Shown one piece after another: positions 36,426-46,895 of a stretch of DNA of 64,000 bases. Origin of the DNA: Ascaphus truei. Lineage: Eukaryota; Chordata; Amphibia; Anura; Ascaphidae. How positions within the stretch are numbered: the stretch's first letter is position 1; the number at the start of each line of letters is the position of its first letter. Under the pieces are notes generated by a model. That model made no database searches and was not told where the DNA came from. It was given only the letters and a program-made list of their open reading frames with translations. The position numbers and the translations under genes are program-made. The stretch covers positions 14,110,130 through 14,174,129 of the forward strand of contig CM071574.1 in assembly GCA_036426205.1 (NCBI GenBank). The letters run 5' to 3'.

Positions 36426-36859
36426 CATTCGACTTTGCTAAACAACCCTTACACATCTAGGTCTGAGCTGGTGTTAAACTTAACTACATGAGTGTTATTA
36501 AATATCTCAATTTATGCTACAATATTTTGTTTGCAATGTAGTCTACATAGTGTTACTTTGCATTTCAGTAACCAGATTTCTTTCTACCTATATCGTGCCT
36601 TACAATGCTAAGCTCACACATCTGGATAAGGTTAAAAATCCTGTACATGGCATGAAGTCAACATTGGAAACTTTATTATGTCAACAATGCATGTCAAATT
36701 TTGCCCTATTTCCATAATCTTCAACTGTTGCTTGGTAACAGCACTAAGCTTTTAAATGGTTATATAATAAGGTTGAACCATTTAAACTGAAGGATCAATA
36801 GTCGTTGAAGACATTGTATCTGACTGTTTAATCTATATTATCTTTTGAACAATGTCTAA

Positions 36860-37153
36860 GGCTGCGCTTATAGTGCCGGTGACGGCGACGAGACGTCGCG
36901 GCAAAACAAATGTATTGCCGCCGTCACGTGCGCTTATAGTAAGCGCAACGCGACGGGAGCGACACTGGCGGCGCGAATTTCTGAAGCCGGTCAAATTTTA
37001 TTTTTCAGAGGCTGTCGCCACATGTGACAACCTCTGAACCAATCAAAGACCTGGTCGCCCGCAACGTCGCCGGAAAGCAAGTTACAACTTTCGCTTGCGG
37101 CGACGGGTGACTTCATCCGTCGTGTCGCCATTGCGCGCACTATATGCGCGGAC
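36860..37153. mobile_element. Harbinger-like MITE, copy 2
   Basis: Three-base flanking duplication TAA (36857-36859, 37154-37156). Ends GGCTGCGCTTATAGTG and, inverted, CACTATATGCGCGGAC agree at 13 of 16 positions. TWA duplication and ~16-bp ends fit PIF/Harbinger. The interior is GC-rich with repeated CGACG blocks. Non-coding. Confidence 0.7.
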
Positions 37154-37156
37154 TAA

Positions 37157-39091
37157 GGAATCTCTAGAATTAGGTCTATACACATGTACTGTATACTGCA
37201 GATGTTGCAATTGTGTATGTTCTGCAAAGTATTGCATTCTAAGCAGCATTTGACAAAGACTTCTTTGAACCACCCTTATCTAGATCCCCAAAGCACCGTA
37301 GTTTTTGTGCTACAGTAATAGAGTGATGTTCCCGAAATTGGAACGGACGCTATTTTTGTCTTATTAACGGGTATCCACAAAGCTAATGAGAGGAAAAAAT
37401 AACGTCCTTTCGTAAAAGCAGCATCTATGAATGGGGATTTTCATGTCTCAGAGATGTGATCTCCAATACACTGCACATGCGCATTGGTGAAAGTTTAAGG
37501 TGCGTTATTACCGCATGCGCTATTAACAGAGATTTTCATGTGCATACCGTTAAATATTTACACTTAACTTTTTCACTTAATTATATGGTATATAATGTAA
37601 TAATGTATAAAGTATGGGCGTACAATAATGCAGGGGTGCACAAAGTGGGGGGCGTGAGATTTTCTGGGGGGGGCTTCCCCAAAGGCATTTAAATTAAATT
37701 CCGGAGATCACGTGAGGCCTCTGTAAACTCGTGGTATGAGGAGGATGGGAATTGGGAAGGGGAACACTCTAGCTACTATCAAAGATGGAGTTGGGGTGCT
37801 GGGACTGTAATATAGTATGAAAAGAATTCCTATGAAGAAACATACAGTAGGTAAACTCCCTTACCTTCCAGCGATAATGTATATCCATAAATACCTCAAC
37901 AATATTAATTTATATTTTATTCATGTAGAATTAACAATTAAAGGACATCCTTCATTTATTTTAATTGTACATGGAAAAAAAAATATTACATTTATATTGT
38001 TGAATTATGTATGGATATACATTATTGCACACCCATACTTTATACAGTCATTATTACATGATATACCATTTTAAGTTCACACAAGCATACTGTATCACTT
38101 TAATCACTAAAAAACATAATACAGTTTAGGATGTGTTTCAGACATTTATATGATCCTAAATAAATATATGACACGTCACTTTTTGTAATGAAAGGGTTAA
38201 GTCCTATACTCATTAAATTGCTTTTAAGTTATTTCCTTAAACAACTCAATGATTGTCAGGGTCTGGATGTTGGCAACACCAGCCTTTGGAAAGTCTTCAA
38301 TATCCTAGCGTTATTCCTATGCTATTCCTCCATCAGAGGTTCTCTGTTGTAAGGTCAACTGCTCTGTTTCCATATGATTTGCATACGAGTAAGCCTAACG
38401 TCCGTTTAAATGTGTCAATCTGCTATATTTCAGGTAAATGCGAGTTCATGGTAACGCTAAGTACTTTTGGGGATTTGGGTTACGTTAACAATAAGATAAA
38501 TGACGATCACGTAACGCTAAAAAATGTACGAACCTCTGAGAATCTACCCACATGTGAGTTATACTCTTCCACTGCAAACTTAAGCACAATATGTGATCAT
38601 TTAAATATTGCTACACATTTGCAGCAACAATATTTCTGCTCAAATAGTGCCTCAAATATACTTAGCTTGTTTATTCACAGGGAGTAATTCTAGAAACATT
38701 TCTAAGATTCAATGGTGAGCAGAGATTAACTTTCTTTAGCATCTATTGATATTAATTGCTGTATTAGAACTTGCTGTGGGAATAGCCATTTCACAGTTCC
38801 AGCATAGGGGATCATTATTCATAAGCTAAATGATCCCACAAATTCTGCATTTAACATTTCCTTTGGAAATATTAAAAGAGGAGATGCTGATTTTTAAGTT
38901 TTAAGTTGCTTCATTCCACGCATTGTAATGAACCACTTCACTCCTAAAAGCTTTTTCTGTGTGCCACAGATGTAGCGAGACTGACTCTTCTCGTAACCAC
39001 GATTGCTTATGGTGCTGTGACCGCGCGATCGCGACAGTGAAAACAGAAAGGATTGATGCTGCAGGTGTCCTTGCTTCTTATGGGAGCCCAG
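37157..39091. other. AT-rich part of tandem unit, copy 2, no gene seen
   Basis: No recognisable protein. The frames at 37817 and 38253 lack family resemblance, and their equivalents in copy 1 are frame-broken. Confidence 0.55.
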
Positions 39092-39147
39092 TAGCCTTAA
39101 TTCTTCAGAGCCATCTGTGTGAAAGGCAAAGAGTTTCGAGGAGCCGG

Positions 39148-39671
39148 GCAGAGGGACACGGCACACTATTCTACAGTACAGAAGCAGTCCCTCTGCGTGT
39201 ACCCTGTCCAAGAGCAACTCAGAAGGTAAGAAGTAGTCTGCGTGTCTGTCCAATCTGTTGATGATGTAGATCAGGCCTGCACAACATACGGCCCGTGGCC
39301 CACATGCGGCCCGCCTGGCCTCTCTGTGCGGCCCGCGATGACTCCGGTCGGGCACCAGTTAATTAAATTAAAAAAAATAAAATAAAAAAAGTTTAAAAAA
39401 TGGCGGTGATTCCCCTCCCGGCGTGCTTGCGCAGGGCCCGCTCCCCCCTCCCCCCCCCCTGCTCGCAACGTGGGAGGGAGGTGGAAGTAAAACAGCCAGC
39501 TCCTCTGCGGCAGAGGATTGTGGTGGAGCGTGCTGTACGCGCGCACGAGCGCTCTCAATTGCCCCCAACTCGCAAGTCAAGTCCAAGTCACTACTGCAGC
39601 CAGGTACATGTCACTGCCTCACCTGGTGCTGTCCTGTCCTCCATTGCGGTGCCACGCTGCTCACTGAGTCT

Positions 39672-39748
<77 letters not shown>

Positions 39749-40342
39749 GTGGTGTGTCAGGAATTATACATTCTTTTTATTTGTGGTGCAGGGGGGGGGG
39801 GGTCACTGGAGGTGCAGGGGGTGATTGGAGGTGCAGGGGGGTGATTGGAGGTGTAGGGGGGGGTGATTTGGAGGTGCAGGGGGGGGTGATTGGGAGGTGC
39901 AGGGGTGTTGTAGGCGGTTGTTGTTGGAGGTGCAGGGGAGGGTGATTGGAGGTGCAGGGGGGTGATTGGAGGTGCATGGGTGGTGATTGGAGGTGCAGGG
40001 GGAGTTATTGGAGGTGCAGGGGAGGGTGATTGGAGGTGCAGGGGGGTGATGTGAGGTGCAAGGGGGGAGAGTGATGTGAGGTGCACGGGGGGAGAATGAT
40101 GTGAGGTGCACGGGGGGAAATGAGGTGAGGTGCATGGGGAGAAGGATGTGACGTGCAGGGGGGTGGGGTGTGTGTGGTGTGCAGGGGTATTATGTGTTGA
40201 TGTGGAGGGGGAGTATTATGTGTGTGGGTGAGGGGGAGAGGTGGGGGTATGAGAGATAGATGGGGAGTATCGCAAAGGTTGATAGTGAGGAGTTCTGGGG
40301 GAGATATTTGAGGATGATGATGATGAGAGTTGCTGGAGGAGA

Positions 40343-40423
<81 letters not shown>

Positions 40424-40791
40424 AATGATTTTATCCGTGCGGCCCAAATTTTTTTCCTTGGAGCAGTTCGGCCCTTCTCGCTTTACGAGTTGTGCAGGCC
40501 TGACGTAGATGATCAAACATGGGTATCTACATCATGAGGGGGAATACTATAGGACCATATTTGGTCATCAACGTCATCATTTAACACTGTTCAATCCCTT
40601 TGATGACATGACTTTGATGACTGAATATGGTCCTATAGTAATTCCCCTCGTTAAGTAGTTATCCATATTCGGTCAGCTACATCATCAAGGGGTTGGACAG
40701 ACATAGAGACTGCTTCTTACCTTCTGAGCTGCTCTAGGACAGGGCACACTCAAGGAGACTGCTTCTGTACCGTAGAAGAGTGTCCCCCTGT
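39148..40791. mobile_element. Fold-back element with ~120-bp inverted arms, split by a hAT insertion
   Basis: The left arm 39148-39271 (TACAGTACAGAAGCAGTC, CAGAAGGTAAGAAG, CTGTCCAATCTGTTGATGAT) is repeated inverted at 40677-40791 (ATCATCAAGGGGTTGGACAG, CTTCTTACCTTCTGAG, GACTGCTTCTGTACCGTA). Between them, after removing the hAT element, lies a second nested palindrome, 40536-40578 with 40602-40649 (GGAATACTATAGGACCATAT against ATATGGTCCTATAGTAATTC). Non-coding; superfamily unknown. Confidence 0.65.
39272..40502. mobile_element. hAT non-autonomous element, 1.2 kb
   Basis: Ends CAGGCCTGCACAACATACGG and the inverted ACGAGTTGTGCAGGCCTG; flanks ATGTAGAT (39264-39271) and ACGTAGAT (40503-40510), 7 of 8 matching. 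Contains a (GT)n tract at 39674-39747, a ~20-bp minisatellite (GGTGATTGGAGGTGCAGGGG, about 39790-40180) and a (GAT)n tract near 40343-40424. Its part 39520-39680 is shared with the element at 62107-63016. No transposase. Confidence 0.8.
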
Positions 40792-41532
40792 GTACCTCCT
40801 CCACACTGTCTGGCTTGGAAGGATTAACACTATGGGGATTCCATTTTGAAGCATGGACGCCCTCCTCCCTACCGCAGCCTTAATATTCCTGGGTCTGAAT
40901 AGATCCCTGCAGGCACTGTCTTGGGTGCCACAGATTTTTGCTTGTTTGGCCGCGGTGCCGAGGACAGTACTGTAAGTCTTGTTACCTCTGTAACTTCCCC
41001 ATTATACAACAGTGGTTACTTACAGTATGAGCCAGATTTGGAAGCCTTACATGCAGTATGTATGGTACGGAAAACACAAACAAAAGTGGCATCAAATATT
41101 GTAACCATGTAGAGTTTAGCTTTTTATGAGTAACTAATCTCATGCAGCATGTTCAGGCATAAATACAGTATTGAAATTATATTGCAAGAGAGAAAATGAA
41201 AAGACAATCAGTCATGGTCAAGCTCAGAATCAGTTGCTAAAAATAAACAAAAGGGATCACGAGGCATTCCTTGCGACCACAGCAATATTCCTAAAGGTTT
41301 ATTGCCTTTGACACTGTAAATAATGAGTACAGCAGACGATTAGGTAATTACTTCAGTACAGTTTTTTTCTATAATGCAATTTTGTTTTTCGTAACATATG
41401 CTATATAATATATGCAAAACACATACTTGTTTTTGCATACATACAGAATATAAAAGTAATTTCTAAAAAACAAGTATATAGAATATATAGAGATATAGGA
41501 TATATATATATAGCATATAAGATATATATATA
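40792..41532. other. Intergenic, no gene seen
   Basis: No recognisable gene; the 63-residue plus frame at 40921 has no family resemblance. Ends in AT-rich sequence with TA runs. Confidence 0.45.
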
Positions 41533-41677
41533 TGTAACCCATATTCCCCACCCTCCATCGCAGATAGGGGGCATATGAGAAGAATTTATATGTATTGCCA
41601 GGTGTGGTACTTTACCTGTTAGGCTCACAGGAGGGCTGAGCCTCCGCCAATGAGAGCCTGGGATGTATCCTCTGAAC

Positions 41678-41975
41678 CAGGGGGGCGCAAACTTTTTTCC
41701 CTGCGCCCCCTGCCGGCGGTCCCCTCACTCCCGCGCCCCCCTCAACCACCACTTACCCGCGCTCCGGCGTCATTTTGATGGTGCGTTGCCATGGCGACGT
41801 AGGGAGGAAGCCGCCGGAGCCACGGTAAGTTAGGTTTACAGAGGCCCTACAGCTCCCCCGGCACTTAATTTAAGTGCCTTTGGGAAGCACGCGGGGCCTC
41901 TGTAAACCCCGCGCCCCCCCATCGGCAGTCTCGCGCCCCCCCTGGGGGTCGCGCCCCCTAGTTTGCGTACCGCTG
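41678..41975. mobile_element. hAT-type MITE, 298 bp, perfect 8-bp target duplication
   Basis: Flanked by CTCTGAAC (41670-41677 and 41976-41983). Ends CAGGGGGGCGCAAACTTTTT and the inverted CTAGTTTGCGTACCGCTG. Same terminal family as the 2.8-kb element at 57643-60480. Contains GTTGCCATGGCGAC (41785-41798), close to the RFX X-box palindrome. Confidence 0.85.
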
Positions 41976-42868
41976 CTCTGAACAATACTATATGGTGCAG
42001 CGCCTCCACCTGCGATGGCTCCCAGCAGAGCAGGAGTTGTTCCTCTCAGGACACATTCACATGAACACATACACTGGATGTAAAATAGCAACGGTCTTTA
42101 TTATAACAATATGCATACACTTCTCACTCTATAAACTCTTATCACTCTATAATACTAAGGGCGCAACCCTCCACTGTCCCACACCCAAACACAAATGTGT
42201 GGTGACCGCGCGGGCAACAAGTATGAGGATGTTATAGATGGTGCACTTAGGCTCCTGCACTCGGACCAGCAGACAATCATCGCAAAGGCTCCGCTGCCCT
42301 TGATGCCTTCCATGATGCTCCTGTGGGGGCGATCCCACCCGGATGCACTTGCAGAGAGTGATTCACTGCAATCACTGACCAGGATATTCCTCTTCCTGGC
42401 TGCACCCTCACTTGTCTGGGTTCTACAGGACCCTGTCCCTGTCTAAGGGGAGTCCCTGTAATAACCACAAGCTGAGGTGATTGGGGCCTAGCTGGGGCCG
42501 GGGGAATGTCTGGCCTAGTGTATGAGCCACTTGCTCTCTACCCTTACCCACCCTCCCCTGTCTGTGTCCCAGCTTCTTCTGCTTACTCACTGCAGCACAC
42601 AACAATGTATCTTTCCTCTCAGGGAAAGCTGTAAGCCCTATTGGCTCCCTGGTGTCAGGTGGCCTGTCTGCCTCTAAGCACTCTGGGGCTGTAGTCCTCC
42701 ATGGCCCTCTTTTTATTGGGGCCACGTGCGCGATCTGTAATGGCCGCCGCTACTCTCCGCTGAGCCTGTACAACATTGTAATGGCCGCCGCATCGCCCTA
42801 ACTGCGTATGCGCGACTGTGGGCCGTCCCTGCGCTACGGAGCGCCTCTGCTGCCACTTCTCTTTTACC

Positions 42869-42931
42869 AAAATGGCTGCCGCGTCGCTACTGCGCATGCG
42901 CGAACCTCTGCGACTCAACCAAGATGGCGGC
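42869..42931. promoter_or_regulatory. YY1- and NRF1-type motif cluster in LTR-like repeat
   Basis: AAAATGGCTGCC (42869-42880) and AAGATGGCGGC (42921-42931) fit the YY1 core; GCGCATGCGC (42892-42901) is a perfect NRF1 palindrome half-pair. Further ATGGCCGCCG blocks lie at about 42738 and 42779 and TGCGTATGCGCGAC at 42805. These motifs are typical of CpG-type promoters; activity is not shown. Confidence 0.4.
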
Positions 42932-42994
42932 GCCCTGCCTCCGACGCCACCGGAGCCCACGCAGCAGCGAGGGCAAGGGGGACCAGGGGGGACC

Positions 42995-42998
<4 letters not shown>

Positions 42999-43039
<41 letters not shown>

Positions 43040-43130
43040 TATATAATACATACTGTGTGTGTTAGTGTGTAGCTTTATGTGTATAAATATATTAATATAT
43101 ATAATTATATTAGATATATATATATATATA
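42999..43130. repeat. (TA)n microsatellites
   Basis: TA tracts at 42999-43045 and around 43080-43130, separated by a GT-rich stretch. Confidence 0.9.
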
Positions 43131-43888
43131 ACATTTCTGTCTAAATCTTATTTTATTTAATAGGGCAGATAAGCAGCTGGAATATATTTCCATATTAAGA
43201 CACGCAGTATCTTCACAGATACATTCAGTTCCACTCAGCTATTCATGCAGCCCCTCATATCATATGTGGATTAAAATATCTCCCAACACTTCAGTTTCTC
43301 CTGCATGTAACTTAAGCGCATCAGTTCAGCATATGTTTCAATAGGTGGTGGGCAGCCCATTTTTCATCTTTACATTCATGGCTTAAGATGCTTTCATTAT
43401 GCATTCAGTAAATATTTAGATGGAAATGTTATTTGATCAAAGTACGAATATTAAAAAAAAAAAAACTACCTTTATTAGAAAGTATATATTTCAAATATAT
43501 TCCTTTTAGGGTTGATCTAAACATAACCTTGTAGGAAATAACTGAAAGCACTACTACAGTTTCAAATAAATGACATTATTTAGCTAGGCAGTCAATTCAT
43601 ATTTTCCACTTAAGAATATTAAAGTAATTTACCATATCTGAATTTGCAAGGGCCTGCATAGAAGGCTTATAGAAGGTCTGTTTAAGTTGCAGCTACTGGG
43701 TTAGCTGCATAATAATTTATTAAAAGGGTCAGCAATCCCCATTTTAAGTTCTGGCACCTGGGTTTATGTTTGATCCCGAATAATGTTATTTGCATGATAT
43801 TTAAAATGCCTTTAATTTAATCCAAATACAAACGGCGATAGGCACATTGGTATCTTCTGGCTCTTGATATCAACATGGGAATGTAAAG

Positions 43889-43925
<37 letters not shown>

Positions 43926-44247
43926 ATATACATTCTAAAAGGTAATTGATGCATCCACTTTTGTTTCAATGAACTCTCTGTCCATTTAGAGTGGCTCTCC
44001 ATGATAGGACTTCTAATATAACTGTATATAATAACAACTTTTCATTGCTTGACCTCAAAGTCTCTTGTCTTCTCACAAAATGTATAAAACTATACTGTAG
44101 CTATATGAAGAATGATGTAAACTGCACTTTGTGTAATGGAGGAGAATTTCTGTCACCATGTCAGACTGACTATTTAAATGGAAATCAGATCACCCTCGAT
44201 TAGTTGCTTGGTTTGTACACCCCTAAACTACCTTGAAAAGACTGAGG
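43131..44247. other. AT-rich intergenic, no gene seen
   Basis: Contains a (TA)n tract near 43893-43930. No gene or other repeat recognised. Confidence 0.5.
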
Positions 44248-44255
44248 CTTTAGTG

Positions 44256-44446
44256 CAGGGGTGGCCAAGCCCAGTCCTCAAGGGCCACCAACAGGTCAGG
44301 TTTTAAGAATATCCCTGCTACAGAACAGGTGGCTCAATCAGTGGCTCAGTCACTGGCTGACTGAGCCACTGATAGAGTGACCTGTGCTAAAGCAGGGATA
44401 TCCTGAAAACCTGGTGGCCCTTGAGGACTGCAGTTGGCCACCCCTG
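44256..44446. mobile_element. hAT-type MITE, 191 bp, perfect 8-bp target duplication
   Basis: Flanked by CTTTAGTG (44248-44255, 44447-44454). Ends CAGGGGTGGCCAAGCCCAGT and the inverted GCAGTTGGCCACCCCTG. The centre is a near-palindrome of GTGGCTCAGTCA / CTGACTGAGCCAC. Best-preserved copy of the family also at 3605-3798. Confidence 0.92.
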
Positions 44447-44817
44447 CTTTAGTGAGAACTCTGTAAAAACAGAGGAAGACAAAAAATAACATACATAGAA
44501 TAATGTCTTTTGTATATCCATCTCTGTTTAAAAGAATGTGTGATATACAATATGAAGCACTGGGACAGTCTTGCTGACTCTATGCAAGACAGGTAGATAT
44601 ACTAAATCATTTTTACGGGTGGGAGGTTCACCTGTTCGAAATCCAAACTTTGCGAACTGCGAAACTCGTTTGGAAGTCTGAGTCGAACTTCGTGAATTAA
44701 TTTAAAAAAATTTAAAACTAATTTTTAAAACAAACTAACCCCTGAGAGGCTCATCCTCTGAGTCATTTTTTAATAAGCTGGACGTTCTCTTATTTTTAGG
44801 TTTTCTATCATTTGTTA

Positions 44818-45061
44818 GTAACAAAGGAGGAAGAGGGAGTATGATCCCTTTTGTTGGTCCAACAAGTAGTTTATATGTTACAAGCTTTCCAACCTCTCAG
44901 GGTCAGGGTTAACCGATGAAGGACCATGAGAGGTTTGAAAGCTTGTAACATAACAACTACTTGTTGATTCAACAAAACGGATCATTCCACCTACTCCTTC
45001 TCCCTCCTTTGTTACTACATGGAAGAAAAGACCTAAACGGCTACTCACCCTTCTTTTAATA
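44818..45061 (+). mobile_element. Solo Penelope-like terminal repeat, partly inverted
   Basis: Flanked by ATTTGTTA (44810-44817, 45062-45069). The left ~83 bp are an inverted copy of the right part: GTAACAAAGGAGGAAGAGGG against CTTCTCCCTCCTTTGTTAC, and TGTTACAAGCTTTCCAACCT against GAGGTTTGAAAGCTTGTAAC. The plus-strand part ends ACGGCTACTCACCC. The same blocks occur in the element at 2508-2692. Inverted pLTR arrangements and short target duplications fit Penelope-like elements. Confidence 0.65.
44914..44940 (+). ncRNA. Degenerate hammerhead-like core in Penelope terminal repeat
   Basis: CGATGAAGGACC, an ATGAGA loop, then GGTTTGAAA give the spacing of a hammerhead stem II between CNGATGA and GAAA (GGACC with GGTTT, two wobble pairs). 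Penelope-like elements are known to carry hammerheads in the pLTR. The first core U is replaced (CCGATGA), and stems I and III are not clearly formed, so this copy is probably inactive. Confidence 0.4.
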
Positions 45062-45340
45062 ATTTGTTACAGATTCAAAACCGCAATCAATCAAGTTCTT
45101 GCAAAATCAAAAACACTAAAAATATTTAGAACCAAAACAGCAGTGGAAGTGCCCAACCTGTCATTTTATTTTGTATTTACTGTTACTTGTATGGTAGAAG
45201 GGGTTTGACACTTTTTAACAGCCATACAATCATAACACTTTGTAAACTACTCATAATTTGCACTTTTTTGGGTCAAATATTTATCAAAAACAACAAGCTT
45301 TGACAAGAGAAATTTGGCAGGCACTTGCAATGTCACTGCC

Positions 45341-45735
45341 GGGGACCTTTATATACTGCCTTTAACTTCCATTCCGGGGACCGTTTAGATTACGGCCTTT
45401 ACTTCCTCTTCCGGGGACCTGTTATATAACTGCCTTTAACTTCCATTCGGGACCTTTATATACTGCCTTTAAAACTTGCCATATTCCGGGGACCTTTATA
45501 TACTGCCTTTAACTTCCATTCCGGGGACCTTTATATACTGCCTTTAACTTCCATTCCGGGGACCTTTATATACTGCCTTTAACTTCCATTCCGGGGTCCT
45601 TTATATACTGCCTTTTACTGCCATTCAGGGTTCCTTTATATACTGCCTTTAACTGCCATTCAGGGTTCCTTTATATACTGCCTTTAACTGCCATTCTGGG
45701 GTCCTTTATAAAACTGTGTTTAACTGCCATTTTTG
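45341..45735. repeat. 35-bp minisatellite, about 11 copies
   Basis: Unit: GGGGACCTTTATATACTGCC followed by TTTAACTTCCATTCC. Copies 5-7 are nearly identical; copies 9-10 form a subtype with AGGGTTCC and CTGCCATTC. The order from one subtype to another suggests successive local expansions. Confidence 0.95.
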
Positions 45736-46895
45736 AGAAATTCTGAGCAATGAGAATTTTTTGCAACATTTAAAAGAAAACCATGAAAAATGCTACGTTG
45801 CGCTGAAATCTCTAATAACATTATTACTGTGTGTCTGAAAATAACTGCTCTGGGACTAACATGTGAAAATATAAAACTTATCAGGTTCCATCTTTTCAAA
45901 ACATACAAAATATATTCCTTTATTTACTTTAAAGCTATGAGAAATCTATTATAAAAAAATAAATAGCACTAACATTTTATGTAGCACTATAGAACTTTGC
46001 CCCGAAAATCCTATAATCTAATTTTGCAGAGGTCAGTAATGCACATATTGATCATCAATCTAGCACCTCTTCTCATTCCTGTCATACTACATTGCTGACA
46101 CCATCTCCACTATATGCCTGCTAATTTATTTCTATATACTTACATTACCTTTGATCTCAAAGATTCCTTCCAAGAAATAGGATGTCATATATTTTTTTTT
46201 AAATCTGTCTTTTTTCATTGAATATTCTTTAATTTTTTTTTAAATATTTCTTTTTGCACATTTTTTAATATTCTCAAATACAAAAATCCTTTTTTGTGGG
46301 AATTTTCAAATATTTTCTTAACAAAATTACCTCTTTAGTTTGCAAATTTCTAAATATTTGCCATTTTTTAAAAATATTCGAATTAAAAAATATAATACCA
46401 GCTGTTTGTGAACTCCATCAAATTAGCACATTTTCAAAAATGTTACAAAAACAGTTTCTGCAGCAAGATTGAATTATGTAGGACAATGTGTCCATCTCTA
46501 CTCCTTACAGGGTTTTGTATCTTATAACAACAGCGCCCTTAGATACATAGGGAGGAAGACATACTGTTCCTGTGACAACGGGTAAAAAAGTGAAATGCGT
46601 CGGCACCTCATTGCATGTTGCGTGGCTTCGGCTGACTTGTGCTGATTTGCGGCTTCCATAGTTCTTTGAAGTAACAATAGGTGATGCTAGTGTTACGCTA
46701 AATTCAATGTATTCTGACGCTATATCTACAGTCATGCACATTCTGTTAATACTGTATCAGAAAGTGCCCGTTGTTTTTAAGACACCCATAACCACCCCCC
46801 ATACCCATACACCACCTCAACTTACCGACCCATATTAACACAACAGATGCAGTAACCACACAAATGGCCACAGCTTTTATTAAACCATAAATATA
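45736..46895. other. AT-rich intergenic, no gene seen
   Basis: Very AT-rich around 46180-46460 with poly(T) and poly(A) runs. No gene recognised. Confidence 0.5.

Larger units (their letters stand above)
31320..39091. repeat. ~7.7-kb tandem unit, copy 2
   Basis: Second copy of 23548-31319. Its right end runs into single-copy sequence after GGGAGCCCAG (39082-39091). This copy has better-preserved motifs, for example the intact transposon right end CAAACACTGTA and the complete ACGTCGCGGC in the MITE. Confidence 0.9.
41533..42998 (-). mobile_element. LTR-like repeat, antisense, GC-rich end with YY1/NRF1-type motifs
   Basis: Read on the minus strand it ends GGGGAATATGGGTTACA, as does the repeat ending at 61553. 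Both also share TGGAGGCGCTGCACCA and CAGCCCTCCTGTxxxCC-type blocks. An inverted polyadenylation signal (TTTATT, 42097-42102) lies in the expected R/U5 position. It is interrupted by a hAT MITE at 41678-41975. The upstream (42998) end meets a (TA)n tract and is not defined. LTR identity is inferred from TG/CA-type ends and the signal, not proven. Confidence 0.45.

Noticed and set aside
38253..38687. 144-residue frame in tandem unit copy 2
   Set aside because: No family resemblance; the equivalent stretch in copy 1 (about 30487-30920) is disrupted by several small indels, and composition is that of AT-rich intergenic DNA.
40190..40516. Polyisoleucine/polymethionine frames
   Set aside because: They are the (GAT)n microsatellite read in different phases.
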